Under the pieces are notes generated by a model, which saw only the letters and a list, made by a program, of their open reading frames with translations, was not told the origin of the DNA and did not search any database. Positions 26,200 through 34,802 of a stretch of DNA of 64,000 nucleotides are shown here, one piece after another; within the stretch, counting starts at the first letter, position 1, and every line of letters begins with the position of its first letter. Both the position numbers and the translations under genes were made by a program. Source of the DNA: Kribbella sandramycini (lineage in GTDB: Bacteria; Actinomycetota; Actinomycetes; Propionibacteriales; Kribbellaceae); NCBI RefSeq assembly GCF_013131805.1, contig NZ_JABJRC010000005.1, positions 248,001 through 312,000 on the forward strand, given 5' to 3'.

Positions 26200-27036
26200 T
26201 CAGATGTCTGCCAAGGGAATGGGGCGTTGCGGATGGGCTGCGCAGCGGGGGCAGTTGGGATCCGCGGATTGGTGGTCTCGGAACCAGAGTCCTGTGTCGC
26301 GGGCGTGTCCGAGTGGGAGGGCTGCGAGGTAGAGGCGCTTGAGTTTGGCGGCGCTGGGAGGAAGCTCGGCGATGGTGGTGCGAAACGCGCGCAGGTGACC
26401 GTCGATGAGGGCGCCGTCTTCCATTTGCTGGAGGACTCGATACTCCCAGATGCCTTGGCGACGCGGACCGAAGAAGATGTCGTCGGGCTGGTTCGGGATG
26501 ACGGTGTGCGTGGCTCCGGGTTTGAGATGCGCGATCAGCCGGTCTGAGCGCTTCGAGGTCAAACCGCGGGCGAACTCTTCGGTCAGGAGGTTGGCGAGGG
26601 TTTCTGTCGGGACGATGCGGACTGACGTCGCGTCGTACGGGCGTCGCCAGCCGCCCGGCCGGAGGGAGAGTGAGGTGGGCGGTTCTGTGTAGACGGGCCA
26701 CTCGCCGTAGCGGTCGAGGTAGGTGTAGTCGTACTCGAGGTTCTGGAGCTGCTCGATCAGCCAGTTTTTCTGGGCCGGCGATGCTGTCGTCCAAAGCCAA
26801 TAGAACGTAAACGTGCCTGGGCCAGGCCAGCCATCGGGCCCGCTGCGCGCAGAGATTCTGCCGGTGCCGAGAATGCCGGGCAAGTTGTGTACTACGTCCG
26901 CGAGCATGTGCATTCGTTGCAGATCCGGTTCTCCGGAGCGTTGTCCAGCGGTGGCTGCTGCCCGGATCTCCAGGAGGGCCTGGTAGACCAGGTGGGCAGC
27001 GATCCGCTGCTCGTCGCGACATAGCCTGCGGTTCAC
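26200..27036 (-). CDS. unknown 278-residue protein with C-terminal CPxC
   Basis: From GTG 27036. It has no signal peptide or membrane segment. Visible features: an N-terminal helical part (RDEQRIAAHLVYQALLEIRAAA), a Trp/Tyr-rich middle (TFTFYWLWTTASPAQKNWL; YDYTYLDRYGEWPVY) and a C-terminal NCPRCAAHPQRP that could bind zinc. No family recognised. It stands alone in an accessory stretch; the 164 bases on its 3' side (26036-26199) hold no ORF or repeat I can support. Confidence 0.6.
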   Translation of the reverse strand: MNRRLCRDEQRIAAHLVYQALLEIRAAATAGQRSGEPDLQRMHMLADVVHNLPGILGTGRISARSGPDGWPGPGTFTFYWLWTTASPAQKNWLIEQLQNLEYDYTYLDRYGEWPVYTEPPTSLSLRPGGWRRPYDATSVRIVPTETLANLLTEEFARGLTSKRSDRLIAHLKPGATHTVIPNQPDDIFFGPRRQGIWEYRVLQQMEDGALIDGHLRAFRTTIAELPPSAAKLKRLYLAALPLGHARDTGLWFRDHQSADPNCPRCAAHPQRPIPLADI

Positions 27037-27053
27037 TTTGGCACCGATCCAGG

Positions 27054-27071
27054 CGCCGCCGTGTGGCGGCG
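27054..27071 (-). terminator. short GC hairpin downstream of the flavin reductase gene
   Basis: Arms cgccgcc (27054-27060) and ggcggcg (27065-27071) with a four-base loop, about 80 bases past the flavin reductase stop. Confidence 0.4.
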
Positions 27072-27148
27072 GTCTTGAGGTCGTGGGTGTGGGGCCGGCC
27101 CGGGGGCCTCATGAGTTTGGATGCGGTCGGCGGGGTCGTCAACTGCGG

Positions 27149-27769
27149 CTAGTGGGGTTTGGTGAAGTGGGCGGGCCAGGTGGGGTAGGGGATTCGGGGG
27201 GTTTGGCGAAGGGGGCCGAGGGTGGACCAGTTGTCTTGGTCTAGGCGGGCTAGGGGGTTCAGGAGTTCGGGGGTCGGGTGGTTGTTGGTGAGAGCGGTGG
27301 GGGTTAGGGCTATGGAGCGGACTTGGCCTATTACCAGGGTGCAGTCGCCTAGGGGGATGGTGGTGTGGAGGGTGCATTCGAGGGCGGCGGGGGATTCGGC
27401 TACTCGGGGGGCGGTGATGGTGCGGGAGGGTTCAGGGGTTACGCCGATGGCGTCGAATTCGGAGATCTCGGGTGGGAAGTCGGTGGCGGAGGCGTTGATT
27501 TGTTCGAAGAGGGGGGCGGGGGCGAGGTTGATGACGAACTCGCGGGTGGCTTCGATGTTGGTGAGGGTGTCTTTGCGGCCTACCGAGGTGAACTGGACCA
27601 TGGGCGGGCGGACCGAGGCGACGGTGTAGAAGGAGTGCGGGGCGAGGTTGAGGATGCCGTCGGCGGAGATGGTGGAGACCCAGGCGATGGGTCTGGGGAT
27701 GACGATCGCGTTGAGGGTCGCGTAGGTCTTTCGGGGGCCGACCTCGTCCGGGTCGAGTTCTAGTCGCAC
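27149..27769 (-). CDS. flavin reductase-like FMN-binding split-barrel protein
   Basis: A 206-residue protein from GTG 27769. The N-terminal YATLNAIVIPRPIAWVSTIS and SVGRKDTLTNIEATREFVINL match the flavin reductase/FMN-binding split-barrel family, which reduces or binds FMN, often for a partner monooxygenase. No monooxygenase gene is adjacent. Codon third positions are C-rich in the gene, so the plus strand is G-rich, as in the neighbouring plus-strand gene. Confidence 0.85.
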   Translation of the reverse strand: MRLELDPDEVGPRKTYATLNAIVIPRPIAWVSTISADGILNLAPHSFYTVASVRPPMVQFTSVGRKDTLTNIEATREFVINLAPAPLFEQINASATDFPPEISEFDAIGVTPEPSRTITAPRVAESPAALECTLHTTIPLGDCTLVIGQVRSIALTPTALTNNHPTPELLNPLARLDQDNWSTLGPLRQTPRIPYPTWPAHFTKPH

Positions 27770-27846
27770 GGTGGCAGTAGATCAAACGGGTGGACGGCGG
27801 CGTGGCGCGGGACGAGGATCGCTCACGGACTTGAAGGAGGGGTTGC

Positions 27847-28722
27847 GTGGGCGAGCTTGGTGGGTTGTTGGGTGCGGTGGTGGGGGTTGGGCGACGGTAT
27901 GGGGTGCCGGGTGGGGAGGTTCGGGAGGTCGCTGGTGGGGTGGCCAATCGGGCTTTTGTGGTGGGGGGTGAGTTGTTTGTGCGGGTGGCTCGGGCGGGGT
28001 TTGAGGGGGACCTGCGGAAGGAGGTGGGGGTGGTGCCGGCGGTCCGGGCAGTGGGGGTTCGGACGCCGGAGGTTGTTGAGTTCGATGAGAGTCGGGCGGT
28101 GGTGGATGCGGTTTATGTGGTGATGGAGCGAGTGCATGGGGTGGAGCCGGCGGGGGCGTCTGTGGGGGTGGGGGACGAGTTGGCTCGGGTGCATGAGGTG
28201 CGGTCAGTCGAGGTCGAGTTGCCGGTGGATGGGTGGGGGGATCCGCGGGTGACGGTGGAGGGGTTGGCTGTACGAGGGGTTGTGGATGGGGCTACGGCTG
28301 AGTGGTTGACGGGGTGGTTCGGGCGGTTGGAGCAGCGGTTCGATCGGGCGGCGCCGCGGGTGTTGATTCATGGTGATGTTGCCCCGCACAACCTTCTCGT
28401 CGGGGCGGACGGGGAGCCGGTGTTGGTGGACTGGGGAGATGCGGCGTGGGCGCCGCGGGCAACCGAGTTTGCGAAGTTGCGGTTGGGTGAGGTCGTGGGG
28501 ATGTTGCCGCGGTACTTGGCGGGGGTTGGTGATGAGGCTCCGAGCGAAGAGGAGCTGGCAGCGGGCATCTTGTATCTGCAGTTGTCGTGGGGGCTTTCGA
28601 AGTTGGCGGCAGATCCATGGCCGGGGCAACGGCATTGGACGGCGCCGCCGGCGAGCCGGCTGCTCGGGTTGTTGCAGTTCTTCACCAGCAGGCCTCCGGC
28701 ACCATGGGCGGATCTCAGCTGA
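27847..28722 (+). CDS. aminoglycoside phosphotransferase (APH)-family kinase
   Basis: A 291-residue protein from GTG 27847 after GGAGGGG. The catalytic loop is HGDVAPHNLLVGADG (Brenner motif with catalytic Asp), followed by the metal-binding VLVDWGDAAW. The family includes antibiotic, homoserine, choline and sugar kinases; nothing here identifies the substrate. Codons are G-rich (many GTG, GGG, CGG), unlike the C-ending codons of most window genes. Confidence 0.82.
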   Translation: MGELGGLLGAVVGVGRRYGVPGGEVREVAGGVANRAFVVGGELFVRVARAGFEGDLRKEVGVVPAVRAVGVRTPEVVEFDESRAVVDAVYVVMERVHGVEPAGASVGVGDELARVHEVRSVEVELPVDGWGDPRVTVEGLAVRGVVDGATAEWLTGWFGRLEQRFDRAAPRVLIHGDVAPHNLLVGADGEPVLVDWGDAAWAPRATEFAKLRLGEVVGMLPRYLAGVGDEAPSEEELAAGILYLQLSWGLSKLAADPWPGQRHWTAPPASRLLGLLQFFTSRPPAPWADLS

Positions 28723-29614
28723 ACTCCTTCAGGAGTGCGGAGAGCTCGGGTGACAGGGTGAGCGTGGTCGGTGAGTGGGCGCTGGTTGCCGGATACCAAG
28801 TGGGGGTTGGGGTGAAGGTGACGAGGTGGACGTCGGGTGAGAGCGGGCCCGGCGCTTGGTTGTAGGTGCGGACGGCGTGGTTGATCAGGTGGCCCAGGGC
28901 GGGGATGGCCCCGAGATCTCGGATCACATGGATCAGCAGCAGATCCCGCGAGGGCAGCGCGACGAGCAGGCCGGACGGCGGCGTCGAGATCGCGAGCGAA
29001 TCACGCAGTACGGCGTCGATCACCAACGCCCGGGACGCGGTGAACGAGTCTCCAGTCAGCGCGGCAATCTGTACGCCGCCGACGTCAACGAAGTCGACCG
29101 TGTCGGTACGACGGCGCAAGTTGGCCAGGCCGAACCCCTCTGCCGCGCTCCAGGTCAGCCCGAGATCGCTCGGATTCAGGAACATCGTGACGACATCCCC
29201 CTGCTCAGCGGCGGGGACGGACAACAGCCCGGGCAGGAAGTCAGGACGGTCGGCCGTCCACTCGGCCGGCAGCGCCGCACGCGGGACGAGCCGCTGCACC
29301 AGCGCCCGCTCCGGATCGGCCGGAGGATCGGGCACACCCTCCTCGAGCCTGCGGATCAGGTCGGTGAAGTGCCTCTCCACGGCCTGCGGCCAGCCTGCCG
29401 GATCCTGATGGGCGATCGCGCGGGCCAGATTGCTCAGGCCGAGGATCGGACCACTCGCCCGCGGATCGGTCGGCTGGAGGACGCCGTCGCGGTACATCAA
29501 CTCGTAGCCGAGCCTGCGCACGACGGCCAGCGCGAGGCACACGAGCCGGCCGACCTGGGGGCCGGTCAGCGGGCTCAGGAAGTCGACGGAAGGGTTGTCG
29601 GTGGTTGTTGTCAT
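28715..29614 (-). CDS. unknown cytosolic protein, possibly YtpQ/DUF1444-like
   Basis: A 299-residue soluble protein from ATG 29614 behind a GAGG-containing site. The order SGLLVALPSRDLLLIHVIRD and a final Thr/Pro-rich strand (VHLVTFTPTPTWYPA) faintly recall YtpQ/DUF1444 proteins, but I would not assign it. Its 3' end overlaps the APH-like gene by 8 bases. Confidence 0.6.
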   Translation of the reverse strand: MTTTTDNPSVDFLSPLTGPQVGRLVCLALAVVRRLGYELMYRDGVLQPTDPRASGPILGLSNLARAIAHQDPAGWPQAVERHFTDLIRRLEEGVPDPPADPERALVQRLVPRAALPAEWTADRPDFLPGLLSVPAAEQGDVVTMFLNPSDLGLTWSAAEGFGLANLRRRTDTVDFVDVGGVQIAALTGDSFTASRALVIDAVLRDSLAISTPPSGLLVALPSRDLLLIHVIRDLGAIPALGHLINHAVRTYNQAPGPLSPDVHLVTFTPTPTWYPATSAHSPTTLTLSPELSALLKEFS

Positions 29615-29748
29615 GGGCCACCTCCTCGACAGAGAAAGTACGAGGATTCGACCCCTTTCCGGCCGGTCGATTCGTTCCTGTGGACAACCCGCTCGGTACT
29701 CTGCGCCGGACGGCCGGGACCCGGCCAGAACGTGGAGGAGAGATCCAG

Positions 29749-30288
29749 ATGACCAGCATTCCGGCGTCGCGGCCGACTTCGGTGACCCGGCTGTCGCTGT
29801 CGCACATCACGGCGCAGAACGAGACGAACCTGCTCGGCACCGTGCACGGCGGCGTGATCATGACGCTGGTCGACTCGGCCGCGGGCGTGGTCGCGGCCCG
29901 GCACTCGGGCGGCGCCGCGGTGACGGCCTCGATGGACGAGATGGTGTTCCTGGTCCCGGTCCGGGTCGGTGACGTCGTGCATTTCCGCAGCCAGGTGAAC
30001 TGGACCGGCCGGAGCTCGATGGAGATCGGCGTCCGGATCACCGCCGACCGATGGGACGCCGTCGGGCCCGAGGTGCACGTCGCCTCGGCGTACCTGGTGT
30101 TCGTCGCGGTCGACGAGGAGGGCAAGCCGCGCGCGGTCCCGCAGGTGGTCCCGGAGACGGACGAGGACCGCCGCCGGCTCCGCGAGGCCGAGATCCGTCG
30201 CAGCCACCGCTTGGCCCGCCGGGCTGCGATCATCGCCTCCCGCGAGGAAGATCAGCGCGAGGAAGATCAAGAGGGAGCTACGCAATGA
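29749..30288 (+). CDS. hotdog-fold acyl-CoA thioesterase
   Basis: A 179-residue protein from ATG 29749 after GGAGGAGAG. The hotdog domain (about 15-130) shows NETNLLGTVHGGVIMTLVDSAAG, with the acyl-CoA thioesterase Asn/His/Asp set of the YciA/BFIT group. A charged C-terminal extension ends in a duplicated REEDQ. It hydrolyses acyl-CoAs of unknown chain length. Overlaps the ion-channel gene by 4 bases. Confidence 0.85.
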   Translation: MTSIPASRPTSVTRLSLSHITAQNETNLLGTVHGGVIMTLVDSAAGVVAARHSGGAAVTASMDEMVFLVPVRVGDVVHFRSQVNWTGRSSMEIGVRITADRWDAVGPEVHVASAYLVFVAVDEEGKPRAVPQVVPETDEDRRRLREAEIRRSHRLARRAAIIASREEDQREEDQEGATQ

Positions 30289-30944
30289 GTCTGTTCGCCG
30301 GCGCTCGGCGGCATCCGTCGGCCGTGCTGCTCGTCGTGCAGCTGCTGGGCGTGGTGATCTACCCGCTGACCGAGGGCTCGACCGGCGGCCGGGTGACGTT
30401 CGAGATCCTCGGCATCATGGTGCTGGTCCTCGCGGTCTTCTCCGTCCGCGCCACCCCGGGCCTCACCTGGGTCAGCATCGGCCTCGGCATCCCGGCCGTC
30501 ACACTCTCGCTCTGGGACGCCTTCGACTCCAGCGACACCGTCGTCGCCGTCTCCGGCGCGCTGCACGCCGCGTTCTACTTCTACGCGGCCTACAGCCTGC
30601 TGCGCTACATGCTCTCCGACCACGACGTCAGCACCGACGAGCTCTACGCCACCGGCGCCACCTTCACCCTGGTGGCCTGGGGTTTCGCCTACCTGTACTC
30701 GTTCGTCCAGGTGCTCGTCCCCGGCAGCTTCATCGCCGCAGTTGCCCCAAGCAACGATCGTACCTGGATCGAGCTGCTCTTCCTCAGCTTCACCACGCTG
30801 TCCAGCACCGGCCTGAGCGACGTCGTCCCGATCACGCCGTGGGGCCGGTCGGTCGTGATGCTCGAACAGCTGGCCGGCCTCGGGTACGTCGCGATGGTCG
30901 TCTCGCGCCTGGTCGGGCTGACTATCTCGCGCCGCTCGACCTAG
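30285..30944 (+). CDS. two-pore-helix ion-channel-like membrane protein
   Basis: A 219-residue membrane protein. Helices lie at about 13-32, 36-55, 59-78, 84-105 and 120-142; then a pore-loop segment FLSFTTLSSTGLSDVVPITPWGR and a last helix (about 193-212) resemble the 2TM potassium-channel module. The filter STGLSD replaces the canonical TVGYGD, so ion selectivity is uncertain. Coupled to the thioesterase; the 3' end overlaps the TetR gene by 23 bases. Confidence 0.75.
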   Translation: MSLFAGARRHPSAVLLVVQLLGVVIYPLTEGSTGGRVTFEILGIMVLVLAVFSVRATPGLTWVSIGLGIPAVTLSLWDAFDSSDTVVAVSGALHAAFYFYAAYSLLRYMLSDHDVSTDELYATGATFTLVAWGFAYLYSFVQVLVPGSFIAAVAPSNDRTWIELLFLSFTTLSSTGLSDVVPITPWGRSVVMLEQLAGLGYVAMVVSRLVGLTISRRST

Positions 30945-31545
30945 GCCACCCGGCCAGCAGATCCGCGGCCGCCCGGGCGGCGACCTCGGGCGCATGCGGC
31001 ATCGCGGCGACCCGGAAACTGACCAGTGCCCCCTCGTGCAACAGCAGCAGCCGGTCAGCCAGCTCTCCCGGGTCATCCAGCCCGGCGAGCCGCGCCTGCG
31101 CCTCGAACTCGGCCCGCATCCACTGCTTCTGCCCGACAATCACCGGCATCGCCGGATGGTCCGGCGCGGCCAGCTCGACACTCGCGTTGATGAACCCGCA
31201 CCCCTGCCGCGACTCGGTGACCCAATCGGTCAAAGCGGCGAACAAGGCCAGGATCAGCTCGACCGGCGTCTTCGGCGCGCGAACCTCCAACTGAGCGTCC
31301 AGAAACGCATGCCAGACCCGGCTCCGATGCTCGAGGTACGCCGCGATCAGCCGATCCTTCGATCCGAACCGGTCGTACAGCGTCTTCTTCGTGACGTCGG
31401 CCGCCTCGGCGATCGCATCCACCCCGACGGTCCGGATGCCCTGCTCGTAGAACATCGTCGCCGCCGCGGCCAGAATCCGCTCCCCCGCGGGCGTCAGCCG
31501 AGCCGCCGCCGGCAGCTCGCGGTCCACCATCAGCATCGCAACCAT
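30922..31545 (-). CDS. TetR-family repressor
   Basis: About 207 residues from ATG 31545 (ATGs at 31536 and 31530 are alternatives). The helix-turn-helix region is ILAAAATMFYEQGIRTVGVDAIAEAADVTKKTLYDRFGSK in pieces, and the rest is a helical ligand domain with a single Cys (RQGCGFINA). It is divergent from the EamA exporter with palindromes in the shared promoter, so it probably represses both itself and the exporter. Confidence 0.88.
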   Translation of the reverse strand: MVAMLMVDRELPAAARLTPAGERILAAAATMFYEQGIRTVGVDAIAEAADVTKKTLYDRFGSKDRLIAAYLEHRSRVWHAFLDAQLEVRAPKTPVELILALFAALTDWVTESRQGCGFINASVELAAPDHPAMPVIVGQKQWMRAEFEAQARLAGLDDPGELADRLLLLHEGALVSFRVAAMPHAPEVAARAAADLLAGWPRSSGAR

Positions 31546-31572
31546 ACTGACAGTATACCGACCGGTATGGTT
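31541..31572. promoter_or_regulatory. nested palindromic operator between TetR and EamA genes
   Basis: atactgAcagtat (31544-31556) and ataccgACcggtat (31555-31568) are adjacent perfect palindromes, and both lie inside the outer pair accatac/gtatggt (31541-31547, 31565-31571). They span the TetR start and the EamA promoter, as expected for an autoregulating TetR operator. Confidence 0.8.
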
Positions 31573-31583
31573 ACCTCGAACCC

Positions 31584-32498
31584 ATGACCGCCCGAACACT
31601 CGCCCCAGCCCGAACCACGAGCCTGATCGGCGCAGGTGCCGGATTCGTGCTGTTCTGGAGCTCAGGCTTTATCGGCGCCGGCTGGGGCACGCAGTACACG
31701 AACGCCTTCGATCTGCTGGCCTGGCGCTTCCTGCTCGCAGCCCTCATCGCCACAGCGATCCTGAGCATCCGCCGACCCCAACTGACCCGCCGCGACATCG
31801 CCACTCAGATCTGGATGGCGGTACTCACGCAGTTCATCTACCTCGGCGCCATCTTCACCGGCGTCGACCACGGCATCACGGCAGGCGCCACCTCCCTCAT
31901 CGGCTCACTCCAACCCCTCGTGATCGCCACAGTCGCCGGACCACTCCTCGGCGAACAAGTCAGCCGCAGACAGTGGACCGGCCTCCTACTAGGCGTCGCA
32001 GGAGTAGCCCTAGTCGTCGCCGGCGACCTACAAGGCGGTCACGGCTCCCTACTACTGTTCCTGCTCCCCCTAGGCGGTCTGCTGGGCCTCGTCGCCGGAA
32101 CCTGCCTAGACCGGCACCGCAAGCCAGCAGTGAGTTCGCTGGACGCGCTGTGCATCCAGAGTGTCGTGTCGGCCGTCTTGTTCGTCACACTCGCCGCCTC
32201 GACCGACCAGCTCACCGTGCCACGCGAGCCCGGCTTCTACGCCGCAGTGCTCTGGTTGGTGCTGTTGGCAACGGGCGGCGGATGGGGCTTGTATCTGGTC
32301 AATTTGCGGCTCTCCGGCGCCACCCGCGTAAGCAGCCTGCTATATCTGGTGCCGCCGACCACGATGCTGCTCGCGTACGTCGTACTCGACGAGCGGATCG
32401 GCCCGTTGGCCGTCGTCGGCATGTTGATCTGCGCCATTGCCGTCGCCCTCATCAGAGTGAACGCTACGCTGCGGACATGGCGGAACCTCGATGGCTGA
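31584..32498 (+). CDS. EamA/DMT-family exporter
   Basis: A 304-residue membrane protein with ten predicted helices in two EamA repeats (motifs SSGFIGAGWGTQY, ITAGATSLIGSLQPL in the first; GATRVSSLLYLVPPTTMLLAYVVLDE in parts in the second). It is likely a metabolite or drug exporter controlled by the divergent TetR protein. Its end overlaps the MarR gene by 22 bases. Confidence 0.88.
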   Translation: MTARTLAPARTTSLIGAGAGFVLFWSSGFIGAGWGTQYTNAFDLLAWRFLLAALIATAILSIRRPQLTRRDIATQIWMAVLTQFIYLGAIFTGVDHGITAGATSLIGSLQPLVIATVAGPLLGEQVSRRQWTGLLLGVAGVALVVAGDLQGGHGSLLLFLLPLGGLLGLVAGTCLDRHRKPAVSSLDALCIQSVVSAVLFVTLAASTDQLTVPREPGFYAAVLWLVLLATGGGWGLYLVNLRLSGATRVSSLLYLVPPTTMLLAYVVLDERIGPLAVVGMLICAIAVALIRVNATLRTWRNLDG

Positions 32499-32932
32499 AC
32501 GAGAAAGAGCAGCAGGCCTGGCGTGCGTTCATCGCGGCCCAGCGCGTGGTGAACAGCCGGATCGAGCAGCAACTGCAGCGTGACGCAGGAATCCCCCACA
32601 CGTACTACGAAATCCTCGTACGGCTCTCCGACGCACCGGAGGGCCGCCTGCGGATGAGCGAGCTGGCCATCGCGACCCTCGGCTCCCGCAGCCGCCTCTC
32701 GCACGCGGTGAACCGACTCGAGTCCCAGGGCTGGGTACGCCGAGAAGGCATCGAGTCCGACCGTCGCGGCCAGGTGGCGATCCTCACCGATGCGGGCCGA
32801 CAGAAGCTGGTCGACTCCGCGCCCGGCCACGCCGAAGAGGTGCGCAGCGCGATCTTCGACGCCCTCACCGAGGAGCAGGTCGATCAGCTGTACGCCGTCT
32901 GCACCGCGCTCGCCGAACAGAACCAAGCATGA
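32477..32932 (+). CDS. MarR-family regulator
   Basis: A 151-residue regulator from ATG 32477. The winged helix-turn-helix (LRMSELAIATLGSRSRLSHAVNRLESQGWVRRE in parts) ends in the MarR wing SDRRGQVAILTDAG. No ribosome site precedes it; TACGCT lies about 12 bases upstream, suggesting a leaderless start inside the EamA gene. Its stop overlaps the GH3 gene by 4 bases. Confidence 0.87.
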   Translation: MAEPRWLNEKEQQAWRAFIAAQRVVNSRIEQQLQRDAGIPHTYYEILVRLSDAPEGRLRMSELAIATLGSRSRLSHAVNRLESQGWVRREGIESDRRGQVAILTDAGRQKLVDSAPGHAEEVRSAIFDALTEEQVDQLYAVCTALAEQNQA

Positions 32933-34134
32933 AGCGAACCGCCGTCCTGGCCCTCTCGCTCCTCCTCGTCACCGGCTGCAGCGACTCCTCCCAGCCCACC
33001 GCCGGCCCCAGCACCATCCCGTCGTCATCCGTTCCAAAACCCACGACCCAGCCAACCGAAACGCCCACGCCGACACCCACCCCAACAGCAACCCCAACCA
33101 GCTGTGTCGACGCCAAACTCAAGACGCTCACCCTCCGCGAGCAGGCCGCCCAGCTGATCATGACCGGCATCAGCGCGAACGGGATGACGTCGTCCCAGCG
33201 CCCGGTCATCCAGAAGCAGAAGCCCGGCGGCGTCCTCCTGCTCGGCAACAGCGGCAGCCTCGCCCACACCCGCGCCGCCACCAACGCAGCCAGCAAGGCG
33301 GCGACCGTCAAGGGCATCAAGCCGCTGATGGCCGCCGACCAGGAGGGCGGCGAAGTCCAGCGCCTGAAGGGCTCCGGCTTCACCAGAATCCCCGCTGCGA
33401 CCGTGCAGGGCACCTGGTCCAGCGAGAAGCTCACGGCCCGCGCCAAGCTCTGGGCGGGCCAACTCATGGACGCCGGTGTCAACGTCAACCTCACCCCGGT
33501 GGCGGACGTCGTCCCGGCGAACCTCAAGCAGCGGAACGCCCCGATCGGCAGCCTGAACCGCGAGTTCGGCAACACACCGGGCGAGGTCGGCCCCGCCGTC
33601 CAAGCGTTCGTCAAAGGGATGCAGGCCGCCGGCGTGATCACTTCGGTCAAGCATTTCCCCGGGATCGGCCGGGTCCGCGGCAACACCGACTTCTCCTCCG
33701 GAGTCGTCGACACCGTCACGGTCCGTGGGGACGACGACCTGCAGCCGTTCGCCGACGGGATCGCGGCCGGCAGCGAGATGCTGATGGTCTCCACCGTCAC
33801 CTACACCAAGATCGACCCGGCCAACCGGGCCGTGTTCTCGCCGACCGTCATCGGCGGGATGGTCCGCGGCGATCTCGGGTACGACGGCGTCGTGATCACC
33901 GACGACGTCGGGGCCGCCGCGGAGGTCGCGAAGGTCCCCGCCGGTCAGCGCGCGACCCGCGTGATCGCGGCCGGCGGCGACATCGTCATCAACGGCGCGC
34001 CCGGGCTCAACGCGACGATGATCAACGCGCTGGTCGCCAAGGCCCAGCAGGACGACGCCTTCGCTGCCAAGCTGACCGCCAGCGTCCGACGAGTGCTGGC
34101 GCTCAAGGAGAAACACGGCCTGGTGGCCTGCTGA
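32929..34134 (+). CDS. GH3-family lipoprotein (NagZ-like) with altered catalytic dyad
   Basis: A 401-residue lipoprotein: signal with lipobox VTGC (Cys17), Thr/Pro-rich spacer (25-58), then one GH3 barrel. The nucleophile is Asp325 in VVITDDVGA. The KHFPG motif is present (Lys241, His242), but the following residues are IGRVRGNTDFS rather than the HGxxxxDSH of NagZ, so the usual His-Asp acid/base dyad is missing. It may use phosphate or another acid, or have another substrate. Lipid-anchored, hence outside the membrane, unlike cytosolic NagZ. Confidence 0.83.
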   Translation: MKRTAVLALSLLLVTGCSDSSQPTAGPSTIPSSSVPKPTTQPTETPTPTPTPTATPTSCVDAKLKTLTLREQAAQLIMTGISANGMTSSQRPVIQKQKPGGVLLLGNSGSLAHTRAATNAASKAATVKGIKPLMAADQEGGEVQRLKGSGFTRIPAATVQGTWSSEKLTARAKLWAGQLMDAGVNVNLTPVADVVPANLKQRNAPIGSLNREFGNTPGEVGPAVQAFVKGMQAAGVITSVKHFPGIGRVRGNTDFSSGVVDTVTVRGDDDLQPFADGIAAGSEMLMVSTVTYTKIDPANRAVFSPTVIGGMVRGDLGYDGVVITDDVGAAAEVAKVPAGQRATRVIAAGGDIVINGAPGLNATMINALVAKAQQDDAFAAKLTASVRRVLALKEKHGLVAC

Positions 34135-34466
34135 TGGACGAGCAGGAGCCCGACTACCGGTTCACGCTGGCCAACGAGCGGACCTATCTGGCCTACCTGC
34201 GGACATCACTCGCCTGCTATGCCGGTGGCCTCTCGGCGGTCCAGTTCCTCGATCTCGGCCGGGACCGCTGGCCGGCCCGGATCATCGGCGTCATCCTCGT
34301 CCTGGCCGGTCTGGCCACCACGCTCGGCGCGCTCCGGCGCTGGCAGCAGAACCTCGTCGCGATGCGTCGCCAAGAACCACTCCCGGTAACCAAACTGCCA
34401 CTGATGCTGGCAGCAACGATCACCATCGGCGGTCTGATCGGCCTGGTCTTCGCACTGTGGCGATGA
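34134..34466 (+). CDS. DUF202 membrane protein (YidH-like)
   Basis: A 110-residue protein with the DUF202 opening DYRFTLANERTYLAYLRTSLA and three helices (about 25-45, 50-68, 85-107). One-base overlap with the GH3 gene; the next gene is a second DUF202 copy. Function unknown. Confidence 0.85.
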   Translation: MDEQEPDYRFTLANERTYLAYLRTSLACYAGGLSAVQFLDLGRDRWPARIIGVILVLAGLATTLGALRRWQQNLVAMRRQEPLPVTKLPLMLAATITIGGLIGLVFALWR

Positions 34467-34771
34467 GCACACCCGACAGCGGCCTGCAGCCCGAACGCAC
34501 CCTGCTCGCCTGGCGCCGGACCTCCCTCGGGCTGATTGCCAACGGCATCCTGCTGCTTGCCTCCGGCCACGGTTCGTCCGACGTCCGGACCGGGCTCGGC
34601 ATCGTCGTCCTGACGCTCTCCCTCGGCTGCTGGGCCGCGGTGAGCGCGGTTTACCGGCACACCCGCGGCGCCGCGGTCCACTCGCTCGGGCAGGACCGAG
34701 TCCTCCGGGTCGCGGCCGGTCTGGTCCTCCTGGTCGGGCTTTTCGACCTCTACGCGGTGGTCACACGCTGA
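34463..34771 (+). CDS. DUF202 membrane protein (second copy)
   Basis: From ATG 34463 (overlapping the previous stop), 102 residues with the motif QPERTLLAWRRTSLGLIANG and three helices. The GTG at 34457 is an alternative start. Paired DUF202 genes of this kind are common and probably form a heteromer. Confidence 0.82.
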   Translation: MSTPDSGLQPERTLLAWRRTSLGLIANGILLLASGHGSSDVRTGLGIVVLTLSLGCWAAVSAVYRHTRGAAVHSLGQDRVLRVAAGLVLLVGLFDLYAVVTR

Positions 34772-34802
34772 TACCAATTGATTACTCGACTGTCATCTTC
34801 TA

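Noticed and set aside
26111-27142. 343-codon minus-strand frame overlapping the unknown gene at 26200
   Set aside because: Arg/His/Pro-rich out-of-frame translation; the 278-residue frame has more protein-like composition and a usable start.
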